Source: Aspidiotus rigidus
Lineage: Eukaryota; Arthropoda; Insecta; Hemiptera; Diaspididae
Direction: 5' to 3'
Length of the DNA stretch: 64,000 nt
Assembly (NCBI GenBank): GCA_035079385.1
Contig: JAVHKY010000059.1
Span: 670,001 to 734,000, forward strand
Shown: piece by piece, positions 10,750 through 20,210 of the stretch
Layout of the letters: each line of letters opens with the position of its first letter
Numbering within the stretch: the stretch's first letter is position 1
The notes under the pieces: generated by a model
What the model was told of the DNA's origin: nothing
Databases searched by the model: none
Seen by the model: only the letters and a program-made list of their open reading frames with translations
Program-made: the position numbers and the translations under genes

Positions 10750-10970
10750 CTAGTAAAACCACTAATATAGACCTCCTAGACCTATAGTATAAAGGAAGCC
10801 TAAGACCTAGTACAGAGCTAGGACAAACTGCTAGTATAAGCTATTGATAAAGATCTTGTAAGCTTATGGTATGAAGGATGCCTAGACCTAGTATAAAGGA
10901 GGCTTGGACCTAGTATACGCCTAGTATAATACGTAGTATAAACCTAGTATAATATACTATTGATGAAGAA
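10750..10970. repeat. CCTAGTATAA short tandem repeats
   Basis: Decamer-like units (CCTAGTATAA, CCTAGACCTA and variants) recur across the stretch. The same motif is in the CAGGGAACCTG MITEs at 3420-3500, 8600-8660, 9530-9545 and 57000-57030. Confidence 0.7.
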
Positions 10971-10976
10971 CATACC

Positions 10977-11700
10977 AAAAATCAGGGCTCTCCATGTTGA
11001 AAAAGTGGATTTTCTGAACTTGGTATTTCTAGACCGTTCCGGCAACTGGAGAATTTATTGACTAACTCGGCGGATGTATTTACATAAGAATTTGATCTTG
11101 TTGATAAACAGAATATGAAAAATCACGGTTTTCCATGTTGGAAAAGTGGAATACCTGGAGTTTTTACTATTTCCAGGGCATCCCAGAAACTGGAGAATTT
11201 TTTGACTATTTTTTTCAAACTCAGCGGACATGTTTACATAAGAATTGAACGAATTGTGGAATGAAATACCAAAACTCACGATTCTCCAGGGTGAAAAAGT
11301 GGATTTCCCCGATTTATTGTCATTTCCAGACCATTACAGCCGCTGGAGAATTTTTTGACTATTTTTTTCAAACTTGGCGTACATGTTTACTTGGGAATTG
11401 AACGAATTGATGAATGAAATACCAAAACTCACGGTCCTCCAGGGTGAAAAAGTGGATTTTCTCTAATTTTTGTCATTTCCAGAACGTTCCAGCGACTGGA
11501 GAATTTTTTTACCATTTTTTTCAAACTCGGCGAACATGTTTACGTGAGAACTGACCTATTTGATGAATGAAATACCAAAACTCACGGTCCTCCAGGGTGA
11601 AAAAGTGGATTTTCTCGCTTCTCTTCTATTTTCAGACTGTTCCAGCGACTGAAGAATTTTTCAACTATTTTTCTCAATTTAACTTACTCCACCTAATCGG
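10977..11700. repeat. ~152-bp tandem repeat in right arm of X, about five units
   Basis: Units begin at about 10977, 11118, 11271, 11423 and 11576. Each has a C-C-A-(T/G)-G-(T/G)-T-G-AAAAAGTGGA block, an ACTGGAGAATTTTT block and a CATGTTTAC block. The three outer units are mirrored in the left arm (8190-8512). Confidence 0.8.
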
Positions 11701-12340
11701 TGGACGTGTTTACATAAGGATTGACCAAATCGATAAACGAAATACTAAAAATATATTTCTGGTCTATCAACATTCCCATTTCAGCTCACGGAGGAGTGCG
11801 TATTTTTCACCTCGAACATTGACCATTGATTTCTCGCGGTCTATTGCGGTAGCAGTCGTAGTTCACCCCGGTATTCATGGAAAAATCACAGAAATTCATT
11901 AAATATTAATTTTTTTGGGAATGTTGCACCTCACCGAGGACTATGGTACTCATGTGTGTTGTAGTAGAGGGTATGGCGCTTCAAATGAATGATTTTCCCC
12001 AGGTGCCTCCCCCCCCCGATTTTTTTTTATTCGAGTTTGAAGTTTTGTTATAGCTAGAAACTAGGGAAAATATGAATGGTTTTTTTTGAAAAAAATACCA
12101 TGGACGAACGTTCACATATACTAAAACGTCCTCAAGTTTTATAGCTGTGCGATCATTATTGGCTGAGATATAGTCATTTGGATTTTAGGCCTAAAAATCA
12201 CTCTGCAGCCCATGTGGGTGTGCGGATGGGTCCAATTTTTTGGATTTTGAGTTTTCTCATTGGGAACAACATTTTGACGGACATTTGAAATATTTACCGA
12301 CCAAGGCCATTTTCCTCCCTTACCCGGCTAGAGCCTTTAC
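11345..12340 (-). repeat. Right terminal inverted repeat of element X, uninterrupted
   Basis: This is the intact arm that lets the insertions in the left arm be mapped. It ends at 12340 with CCTTACCCGGCTAGAGCC, beyond which minus-strand PLE A sequence resumes. Confidence 0.8.
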
Positions 12341-13335
12341 AGTAGTTGGGGGACCAGCAAATTTTCAGAAGATCGAAAAATTCCTGAAGCTCATTGTGAG
12401 GAATATTGGCTTTGACGAGTGGCACCCATACGCTGGATAGTAGCAGCCTTAGGAATATTCGGGAACAAACCAACAACATCAAACGAGCAGATGTTCGTTC
12501 TCGGGGAGAGACTTACATCCTTGAGGACGTCAGTTGAAGAGGCCGAATTCAAGACCGAATGAGGGGATTCAAAATGAATTCGATTTTTGAACCAACGGTC
12601 AAGGAACTTGGCAAGGAGGTAGGTAGGAGAGGAGACGAAAGAAACAACGGGTCGTATTGGGGTAATGTTCTTATACACTTCAGGCAGCCCGTAGAGGAGG
12701 AGGAGGGGGGGGGGTGTGGGGTTAAGAACAAGGAGGACTTTTTTCAAAGCAGGAGTTTTGATAACAGCCTCACTCCTGTTGATGACACTCCTAACTTCTT
12801 TGACGTGCTTGGGAAAGCTTAAATCCTCACTCTCTTTAGCACCACACTGCTGTAGGACTTCATGGACCTTAGAAAAATAGGCCGATCTCTCCATCACTAC
12901 AACAGCGTTGCCTTTGTCAGCCTTAGGGACGATCAAATCTCCCTCTTTCATCTTCCTCCTTATACCCTGAATCGCTCCTCCCAATTTATTACTCATGCGA
13001 GGGAGGGGGTTATTACGGACTAATTCGGCACAGACTTTCTGGGTATTAAAACCAGGACCAATCTTAACTGCAAGATCCGCAACAACATTCGCCAAGGTTT
13101 CATCCTTCTTGAGGGGAGGTAAACTGAATTTCAAACCTTTCTCGAGGAGGGCAGTTTCGTCACTATTAAACACTACCTGACTATTATTTATGAGGGGGGG
13201 GGGATGGAATTTATGAAGGGCAACACCGTCACTCACCCCTTCCTCAACCACCTCATCATTAACCTTTATTAGGGAGGACAGGAGGCCTAGTAGAATGTAA
13301 GCTGCGGTATACCGTATGATGAAGGAGTAACTCAA
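12341..13335 (-). pseudogene. Penelope-like element A, 5' half (N-terminal region + RT motifs to before B)
   Basis: On the minus strand, a 314-residue frame begins near 13335. It matches the PLE A copy at 54542 on from VVEEGVSDGV, through ADKGNAVVVMERSAYFSKV, a YGLPEVYKNITPIRPVVSF block, and CSFDVVGLFPNIP (RT motif A). It then shifts frame and stops at CWSPNYCK, where element X begins. Unlike the 54-kb copy it keeps the QCGAKESEDLSFPKHV segment, so each copy has lesions the other lacks. Its missing continuation is the fragment at 2690-3947. Confidence 0.85.
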
Positions 13336-13714
13336 TTACTGAGAGGTTCAGTATTCTAAGCTAGTATAATGTATATTCCTCGAACTACAGCAGACGAGGA
13401 TTGGTAATTCATCTTCAGTATCTTTTGCCCTCTTTGAAATTGGCTGGTTTCCAAGTCCTCGAAAAAACTATTATTCTGCACACGAGCCAAATTTAATAGT
13501 GAAAATTGTTTGTATCTGTGATACCCAAAGCAATAATCAATTTTTGGTATTATCTCATCACAATCTTATGTATCGATAAATACCTCGAAAGAGAATTTAC
13601 GTTGCAAGAAAAATTTTCATAAACTGAGTACCTATACTCTTACTTTCGTGTTAGATTCTTCAGTACAACCTGGTCCATTCTTAAATAAAATCGTGAACTG
13701 AAGTTCTTTTTATA
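13336..13714. other. Intergenic, upstream of the secreted-protein gene
   Basis: No feature beyond a short PLE flank at the left. The 5' UTR and promoter of the downstream gene must lie here or further left; no convincing TATA box was identified. Confidence 0.4.
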
Positions 13715-15138
13715 ATGTTGTACACACAAATTCTCGTTTCGTTTCTTCCAATCATTGGTGAGTGTTATTTTTCATGATCTTCAAAGTGAACGAAACATTT
13801 GAACGATACTAGTATAGGCCTAACTTTCGTTTTTGCATACAGAAGGATTAATCGATTCCATTTCATGCCTGTATAGCTGAGGCCTACCTACTGAATTACC
13901 CGCGATAGAATTTCTTAATATAAATAAGTTGAAAACGTTTTACGTATTTTTCAGCTTCAGCTACATCAGTTATCATACGGCTTGATGAAGAAAGAACAAC
14001 TAAGCCTCTCGAAAGCTCTAAAACTTCTCCCTCGGATGAAAATAAGCCTGCTGACACTAAAATTTACGCGGTAGTCACGGGAATAAACGAGAATGTGGAT
14101 TCTGTGGGTATGGTAGAAAAACATATAATTATATCCCTATTAAATTTAGAATCTACTTCCGCACTGAGAGGATGGATGGTGCCAGACTACACCGGTGGAC
14201 TGACTCAAATATGAAGTTGACAGTCATATCTTATACAGACTGAAGTCAAAATTTTTCCAAGTTGCTGGAATAGGTCGGTCTAAATCTATACAGTAGATTA
14301 AAACTGAATATACCTCTACTATTGAAATTTTTCAAATTCGTAATGTAGGTCAAAGCCCTCGCTCCTTTGAAAAAACAACAATTCAAATCCCACATTTTTC
14401 CAAATCCTGCAGTAATATGTTATAGAAAGTCGAGATTCCTGAAAAAGAGGAGGTCAAAGCCACCACCTCCTTAGGAACCACAATTTTCTGTAGGTCTCCC
14501 CTGCGGGAACATTCACGGGACAAGATCATGACTCCAGCTCAATATCAGACATTTTTTTTCGAAATCCCTACAGTGTGTTGCATAGAGGAAGGTGACTTTC
14601 ATCAGGGCTTTTAAAACTTCAACTGCGTAGGAAGAATAGAAAGATATTTCGAGATAAATAACCCATAGCCGCTAATTCGTTCGAACTTATTGTTTGGAAA
14701 ATTTCTATGTATTCTTCTATTTTGAAATTATCGAAGAGCGAGAAATACTGAATCCGCAAAGACTTTTAATGTAACCCAAATATGTAGGTAGTATAAAATT
14801 GTGACGCGTTTCGATCGAAGACCATTATCAAGAACTACTTGGATTCTTTTTATCAGTACCGTATTTCTTCTCTAGGCTCATACTTCGAGATTCCAATCAA
14901 CGCTGTTCGAAACGGAGTGAAAAAAATTTATCGCGGGATCGGCATTCCTATTCTGAAAAACGGTGAAGTGGAACAATTCGGCAAAGATGATGTCAGTAAT
15001 AAGGTGAGCGACAGAGTCGATAACATCGAAAACAAAGTGGAGACACTTTCGGAACAACTGAGTAATTTGAAAGCCTTAGCCGGAGTGTATTTCATTTCTC
15101 GTCTACTTTCCGGATTTCTCTTCAGTTGGATGTATTGA
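13715..15138 (+). CDS. Predicted small secreted protein, three exons, 152 residues
   Basis: Exons 13715-13757, 13955-14107 and 14876-15138 join at GT-AG introns with matching phases, giving 459 nt including the TGA stop. The first 17 residues (MLYTQILVSFLPIIASA) look like a signal peptide with cleavage after ASA. Then follow a charged, serine/proline-rich stretch, a segment IPINAVRNGVKKIYRGIG, a coiled-coil-like run (VSDRVDNIENKVETLSEQL) and a hydrophobic tail ending FLFSWMY. The start is the only in-frame ATG before the signal peptide. A second splice acceptor 6 nt downstream in exon 2 (13961) would remove two residues. A good donor inside exon 3 (AAG|GTGAGC, 15003/15004) allows splicing to 15994. 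No family was recognised; a secreted or membrane-anchored protein is inferred from sequence features only. Confidence 0.6.
14799..14836 (-). ncRNA. Hammerhead-ribozyme-like core in intron 2 (PLE relic?)
   Basis: On the minus strand, TTGATAA is followed by T, a GGTC/GATC helix II, then GAAA and a palindromic ACGCGT helix III (A15.1-T16.1) ending in C17. This is the same layout as the motifs at 42532-42573 and 56562-56592. No convincing helix I is seen and position 3 is T not C, so activity is doubtful. Confidence 0.4.
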
Positions 15139-15993
15139 AGATAAATGAGATGATACTATTATCTCTGGGTAGTAATAATTTAAAAATTTTTTAATTCTTT
15201 TTTCTCCATTGTATTAATTAACGTACAGAATTATATCGAGTTAATTTAGCGTTGTTGGAAAATTCAATACAAAGGACAATTTGGATACGGTATCGATTGA
15301 GGAGGTAAATTGACGTGTGAGGCTAGAAGTAGACACGATATTATGTTCTGGATATATCTCAATTGAGTGGTGCGGTGACCCTCTTTAATCTCTGAGGGAC
15401 CACCTAAAAATCAGATCCCGCTTCCCATAGCAGCGGGGAACCCGCTGTCACCTGATTAATCAGTTAAAAATATTGTTGAAAGGAATTTTTCCAAGTCCCC
15501 CTCTTATCATATGAAGCTTAGAGCCTGAAGTTTTTCTAAGTCCCGAAAATGATGAAGTGACAACTTGAATGTGCTACAATTTCAAGGAAACCGTCATTTT
15601 TTCAAGTCCCCCTCTTAAGATATTATATAGCTCGAGAGAGGACATTTTTTTAAGTCACCCTCTGGTCATATATAGCTCCAGAGTGGAAATTCTTCGAAGT
15701 ACTCCCCCCCCCCTATCATATATAGCTCGAGAGTTGAAATTTTTCCAAGTCCCCCACCTATCATATAAAGCTTAGGAGCAGAATCTTTTCCAATTCCTCC
15801 CCCCCCCCCATCATGTATAGCTCAGAAGCTGAAACTTTCCTAAGTCCCATACCTAAACCATATCGCTAAAAAAAGAAAAAAAGAAGAAAAGGGGGAAGAA
15901 AGGCCCCCTCTAAAAACATTTCGAGGATTCACCTTCAAGAAATCCCTTTTACCGCACCCATATGTATAAGGATACCTGAAATTTTTTTATTAG
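15139..15993. repeat. 3' flank with MITE remnant and minisatellite
   Basis: After the stop of the secreted-protein gene there is an isolated GCGGGGAACCCGCTG MITE end at about 15433, then minisatellite units (15480-15850) of the 46-bp family and C-runs. If exon 15994-16161 is used, this stretch is intron. Confidence 0.6.
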
Positions 15994-16161
15994 TCTCACA
16001 GTGATCTAGGACATCTAAAACGTCGAGAAAATTCATCCCCGGCCTTATCCGCCACAAGTGTGTCGGGAGCAACACCTGACTTTTCAATCGAAAAGTCGGT
16101 AAAAGAGTTCACTCCGAGTTATATTGGTGGCTGCGAACCAGCCAGAAAAGTATGCGGATAA
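15994..16161 (+). CDS. Candidate alternative last exon (55 residues) of the secreted-protein gene
   Basis: A T-rich acceptor (TTTTTTTATTAG at 15982-15993) precedes an open frame SHSDLGHLKRRENSS... ending IGGCEPARKVCG and TAA at 16159-16161. The frame is in phase 0 and is compatible with the internal donor at 15003/15004 of exon 3 upstream. This would give a hydrophilic C-terminus with two cysteines in place of the hydrophobic tail. It could instead be the end of an unrelated gene. The same stretch also contains several perfect short hairpins. Confidence 0.4.
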   Translation, partial: SHSDLGHLKRRENSSPALSATSVSGATPDFSIEKSVKEFTPSYIGGCEPARKVCG

Positions 16162-18816
16162 AGAAGTCCAAACGGACTTGTAGTTTGCAGTAATCGGAAG
16201 AATCCAATGAAAGTGTGAGTATACGTTGAACAGTTAAAGTTAACATCGTACGGCACCACAAACCGATTTTACTTGCTCATTGTTCGTCATTTCCTATTTC
16301 TCACTCATTTCCTACACATCTATGTCTGTTTCCGGTTATTTTATGTCATTTCCCGCACATTTTTGTTCATTTTTAGTTCATCAAAAGAAAAGGATAAATA
16401 GCGTAAGTATTGCGGAAGCAGGAGCGCTGACATACGTGGACAGAATTCCTGAGATAGCTCAAAAAGGCCAATTTCACATACATCATTCACTTTCATTTTA
16501 AACCCTGTTTTTTACACTGATTCACGTCTTTTATTCAATGTTTTCTTTTGTGATTAATGGCTTGTTTTTTTTTTTTTCATTATGCAATAGCTACAAAGAT
16601 TTCAGAATCAGGGGAATCCGCCGCCAATAATCAGCCTCAGAATATACTTGTGTTGTTTCAGAAATAGTGGAATCCGTTTCCATCTTGCCTCAGAATATTT
16701 GTCGTGTCGTTCCATTTATTGGTTACTAAATTGTTTTATTAATAACTAGCGTCTGTTGTGTCGTCGCTACGCGTCGACGACAGCCGCTAGCAAGGTCAGT
16801 ACCAATTTTGGAATAAGAAAATAATTTTTTTCTACAAAATTTTTCTGAAAATAATGATAAAAAACGACGCCGCAATTGGACCACATGTAAGGCCAGTCTG
16901 CCCCATGTTGTGGCATTTAAAAAAAAAAAACATATTACCCACTTTAATCAAACCCTATTTTAAAATGGGTTTTAGTTTGGTCGCATGGTCATTCTAATAA
17001 AAAAAAAAAAAAAAAAAACACACTTCAAAGTTATGACTAGACAGTATTTAAATTGTACTTCCACATCACCATTAAAAATCAAAGATTTTTTCCAACTTGG
17101 AAATTTTTTTTAGGTCATTTTCACACAAAACTACTTTTTTTTGTAGATTCTGCAAGAAAAAACGTCATCTACAACAACATATTTCTATGGTGAAATGCAT
17201 TATTGAGAAAAATGAAACAATTCTTGTCAAAAGTTTGTTTTCCTGAAAAAATCTTCACACCGTGCTTTACACTTACAATAGGGGAATTTTCAACAATTCT
17301 TAGAAGGACAATATTTGAAAAATTTATGCTGAAGATTTAGACTGATTTAGTCTGACGTCACAATGCAGTAGTCACAGCTTGCAGCATTTGTAACATCAGG
17401 TGAAAGGACTCATTCTGCTCAATCAAATCTATGATTAACATGGGAACATTTTGATCATTTGTTTACACTCCAAAATACAAATGAATTTTGAATAACAAAA
17501 TATAATGCATTTACATACCTATACAGGAAACTTTCAAGATTGTGAATTCAAAGTTTTTATCCCTTAATTTTCTGTTTGTTTTAGAGTACTGATGAATGAT
17601 CAAAACGTTCCTGTAGAATTCTTATGGGAATTGATATGCTGTTGGCAACAATTTTTCACAGATTTGAAATCACGTTTGAATTTATCTGTACAGGTATACC
17701 GGGGAATAAGTAGATCTAAGCACGGCCTAATCATATGAGCGGGTGAAGTGAGAATACCTCATCTGCCATATAAAGTAGAATTGTCATACTTATCTATAGA
17801 ATCCAGGATCACAATAAAAATACGTTACAATCTAATTTCCTAGAAAAATTCCTGATATACAACAAACTATATATAAATTCTGATGAGAAGTATTTTTGAC
17901 AAATATTTGATAATGAAGTCAGATTTACAATAACAATCTTTGTTCTGGAAAACACTTCATGAATGTGAATACGTCAACATTATTAGGACATAACTGCAAA
18001 TCAGCTCTTGTAAAAATACAGCCTGATTGCCTTCCCACACGTACATACTATCACTTCAACCATGCCAATCATCTCATTCTTCAGATTGTTGATATGTAGA
18101 TACGTCAGTTCTATTTTTTACGGCCGACGACAGGAGTATAAGATCTGGTATACTAAAAAAAGAACTTGTTTTCTGTTTCATGAATCCACATCATTCATTT
18201 GACAAACCTTCATCTCATTTTGTTATCAAAAATCATTTCATAGTCAAACAAATGTTCTAAAACAACATGTCGGTACCCTACTAATATTTTACGTACAATG
18301 TCTTACTCCAAAACTCTGGACAATAATATCAATGCTTTGGAAAATCAGCAGAGTTACACCGCACGCGTTCCAAAGTTTTGAAAAATGATAAATAGGCCAC
18401 CGTACTTTTTCACAAATCAAAGCAAACTTGGCAGCTTGATTTCTTCTCGTCGCAACTACAGACCAAGGAAAAAGGTGTTAATTCAGAAGTTTTCACAATA
18501 AAACTTGAACCAATATGATATTTCGGAAGTTCTTTGAACAAACAATCAAGAAATGCTGTCATAATTTCAATCACGGTGTTTGCAATGAAGGCGAACTTAC
18601 CTAGGTAACTCAGATGTTGAAGTTACATCCCACGTCCAGAATGAAGGAATTCTCCTCTTGAATCAAATTTAAATTACGTCAACAAATTTCAAAACATAAG
18701 CAGCCTATAAATATTATCACTTCACTTACCAGAACTACTTGAAACAATTTATTTTCTTAAAATCAAATTCAAAATGAAAACAGCAGACAGCAACTGTGCC
18801 CAGTTGCAAAAAATTG
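16162..18816. other. No gene recognised; short hairpin and A-runs
   Basis: The 73-residue frame at 16280-16501 lies in T/C-rich imperfect repeats (CATTTCC...) and is probably chance. At 16744-16790 there is a GC-rich hairpin (TGTCGTCG/CGACGACA flanked by CTAGCG/CCGCTAG) that resembles the end of a transposon. Poly-A runs occur at about 16920 and 17000. Otherwise unique-looking AT-rich DNA. Confidence 0.4.
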
Positions 18817-18944
18817 TATACTCCGTTCACGTTAAGGAAGGATAGAAATACGACCTCGAGAACGGAACGCTCCAGGTAATTTTAATCTACCGTTCTGTTC
18901 TCAAGGTCATATTTCTATCCTTCCTTAATGTGAACAGAGTATAG
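18817..18944. repeat. Inverted repeat, ~50-bp arms around a ~25-nt loop
   Basis: TATACTCCGTTCACGTTAAG at 18820 is mirrored by the sequence ending CAGAGTATA at 18944. The full arms pair with about five mismatches, enclosing ACGCTCCAGG-like loop sequence. It could be a very short foldback MITE or a hairpin-RNA locus. Confidence 0.75.
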
Positions 18945-19705
18945 TTGGCAAATTGCAACACTCCTCTTGCTCTTGTACTCGGCTGGCACTTAGTTTGCAT
19001 GTAGAACAAATGACTGACACCTCCAAGCGTTTCGGTGTGTGGGTTGGTGATCAAATGACAGGTCTCCCAAACTTGTAATGTACCTAATTACCATTTTGAT
19101 TTTCAACTGTTGTACGAGAGAATGGGGAAAAGATATCTCCTACATGTATGGCAAAGCTCCAATTCTCCTGATTATTTCAAACTGAGTTCATCTTGGGACC
19201 AACAGCCAAGATGGATACAAACTAGAGAATAGGTATCGTCCATCACAATGACAAAGCCCTAATTCTCTCGATTGTTTCAAGCTGAATTTTTACAGTAGCC
19301 GGAAGTCAAAATCTAAAGCTGCAACAGTTATGACTATCAATATATTTGCGAAAAAACTTGACATAATATTTTTGCTGCATATGACTTTGTACATAATTTG
19401 CTAAACATAAGGCCAAACGTCGACGAATATTCCCGAGTGACAATCAAACTCTTTGCAGCGGTGCCACGGTTTTCGTACTCGTGAATTATTATTATGGATA
19501 ATTTTTTCTTAATCAATTACAAAGTTTCTTACATTCTATTTCGGATTAAAAATTTTGTATAATTTTCCAATATATTATAAGCTCATAGGATATTTTTCCT
19601 GTGTGTTGTGGTATTTAATAGGTAAAAGTAAAATACGTGAGTGAGCTGTCGAAAAAAGAGGCTAAAAATAGGCCTAAATTGCCACCTGCCACAAAATTTG
19701 CCATT
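18945..19705. other. Intergenic; inverted relic of the 99-bp repeat
   Basis: 19140-19320 contains two units of the tandem repeat found at 9682-9975, in the opposite orientation. The rest is probably 3' flank of the minus-strand gene ending at 19706. Confidence 0.5.
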
Positions 19706-20032
19706 TTATGCTGAATTTCCTAATTCTTTCTTCTTTGTTTTTAGTGTCTTGAGTTTGGTATCGTGACGTGTCTCAGTCTTTATTCTTTCGTACGCCAACT
19801 TGAAAAACCTGTCACAGGGAACCATTTTTGAGAATTGGGCCTCCTTTTTCTGGACGATTTTCTCCCATTTGTACTGATCCGCATACTTTTTCCATTGATT
19901 TCGATGTTGAGAATGAATTTCATAAAAATATTTAATATCACAATTGGAATTTTCTTTAAGTGGAGGGTCGCTTAGATCGTAATCAAGGACACTTTTAATA
20001 AAAGAAAAAAGATATCCAATCATCCGAAGGAT
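19706..20032 (-). pseudogene. Last exon of an unrecognised gene, 3' part (cut by Copia)
   Basis: On the minus strand, this frame joins the 38 nt at 24520-24483 once the Copia element and one copy of its 5-bp target duplication are removed. A T-rich acceptor (CATTTTTCAG, 24530-24521) opens the exon. The frame reads RYEGYDYKKPID, then ILRMIGYLFSFIKSVLDYD across the insertion point. It continues as a hydrophilic, lysine-rich stretch (HRNQWKKYADQYKWEKIVQ, then a basic tail KTKKKELGNSA) to the stop at 19706-19708. The join is in frame with no other lesion, so the exon was intact before insertion. The protein family was not recognised. As sequenced, this allele should be disrupted unless the element is removed as part of an intron. 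Confidence 0.65.
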
Positions 20033-20037
20033 ATCAA

Positions 20038-20210
20038 TATTGAAAGTTTAACATTCTACTAAGAAAAAGTCGAATCTTACTTTGCTGAGAATAATCCAAA
20101 ACTATATTTCACACACTGTACAAAGATACAATATATACAAGGTACACGCGCTGTGTACAACGACAAGGTATACCACCTTCGTCTGTGACGTCATAAGGTT
20201 ACATTCAACA
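20038..20210 (-). repeat. 3' LTR of Copia element
   Basis: In element orientation it runs from TGTTGAATG to TTTCAATA. A TGACGTCA octamer lies near the start and a TATATA box about 75 bp further in. It contains the last codons and stop of gag-pol. Confidence 0.92.

Larger units (their letters stand above)
3948..12340. mobile_element. Element X: composite with ~1-kb terminal inverted repeats, inserted in PLE A
   Basis: The sequence entering at 3948 (GGCACTAGCCGGGTAAGG) reappears inverted at 12340 (GGCTCTAGCCGGGTAAGG). The match continues for about 175 bp, past the segment containing GGCCTAAAATCC, to 4122. It resumes at 7151-7165 after a LINE, and again at about 7730-8512 after a MITE, matching 11345-12140 in inverted order. 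With the two insertions removed, the arms are about 1 kb each. The inner parts of both arms contain the same tandem repeats of about 152 bp. No transposase was recognised inside, so X is a foldback or MULE-like non-autonomous element, class unknown. Flanking PLE A sequence appears to have lost about 12 bp at the junction rather than showing a clear target duplication. Confidence 0.75.

Noticed and set aside
11567..11902. 111-residue + strand frame
   Set aside because: Lies in the right arm of element X and is built from its ~152-bp repeats.
14839..15138. Reading the 99-residue frame as a gene starting at 14839
   Set aside because: It has no ATG there (TTG). The splice acceptor at 14874-14875 joins it in phase to upstream exons with a signal peptide, and a PLE ribozyme-like relic overlaps its supposed start.
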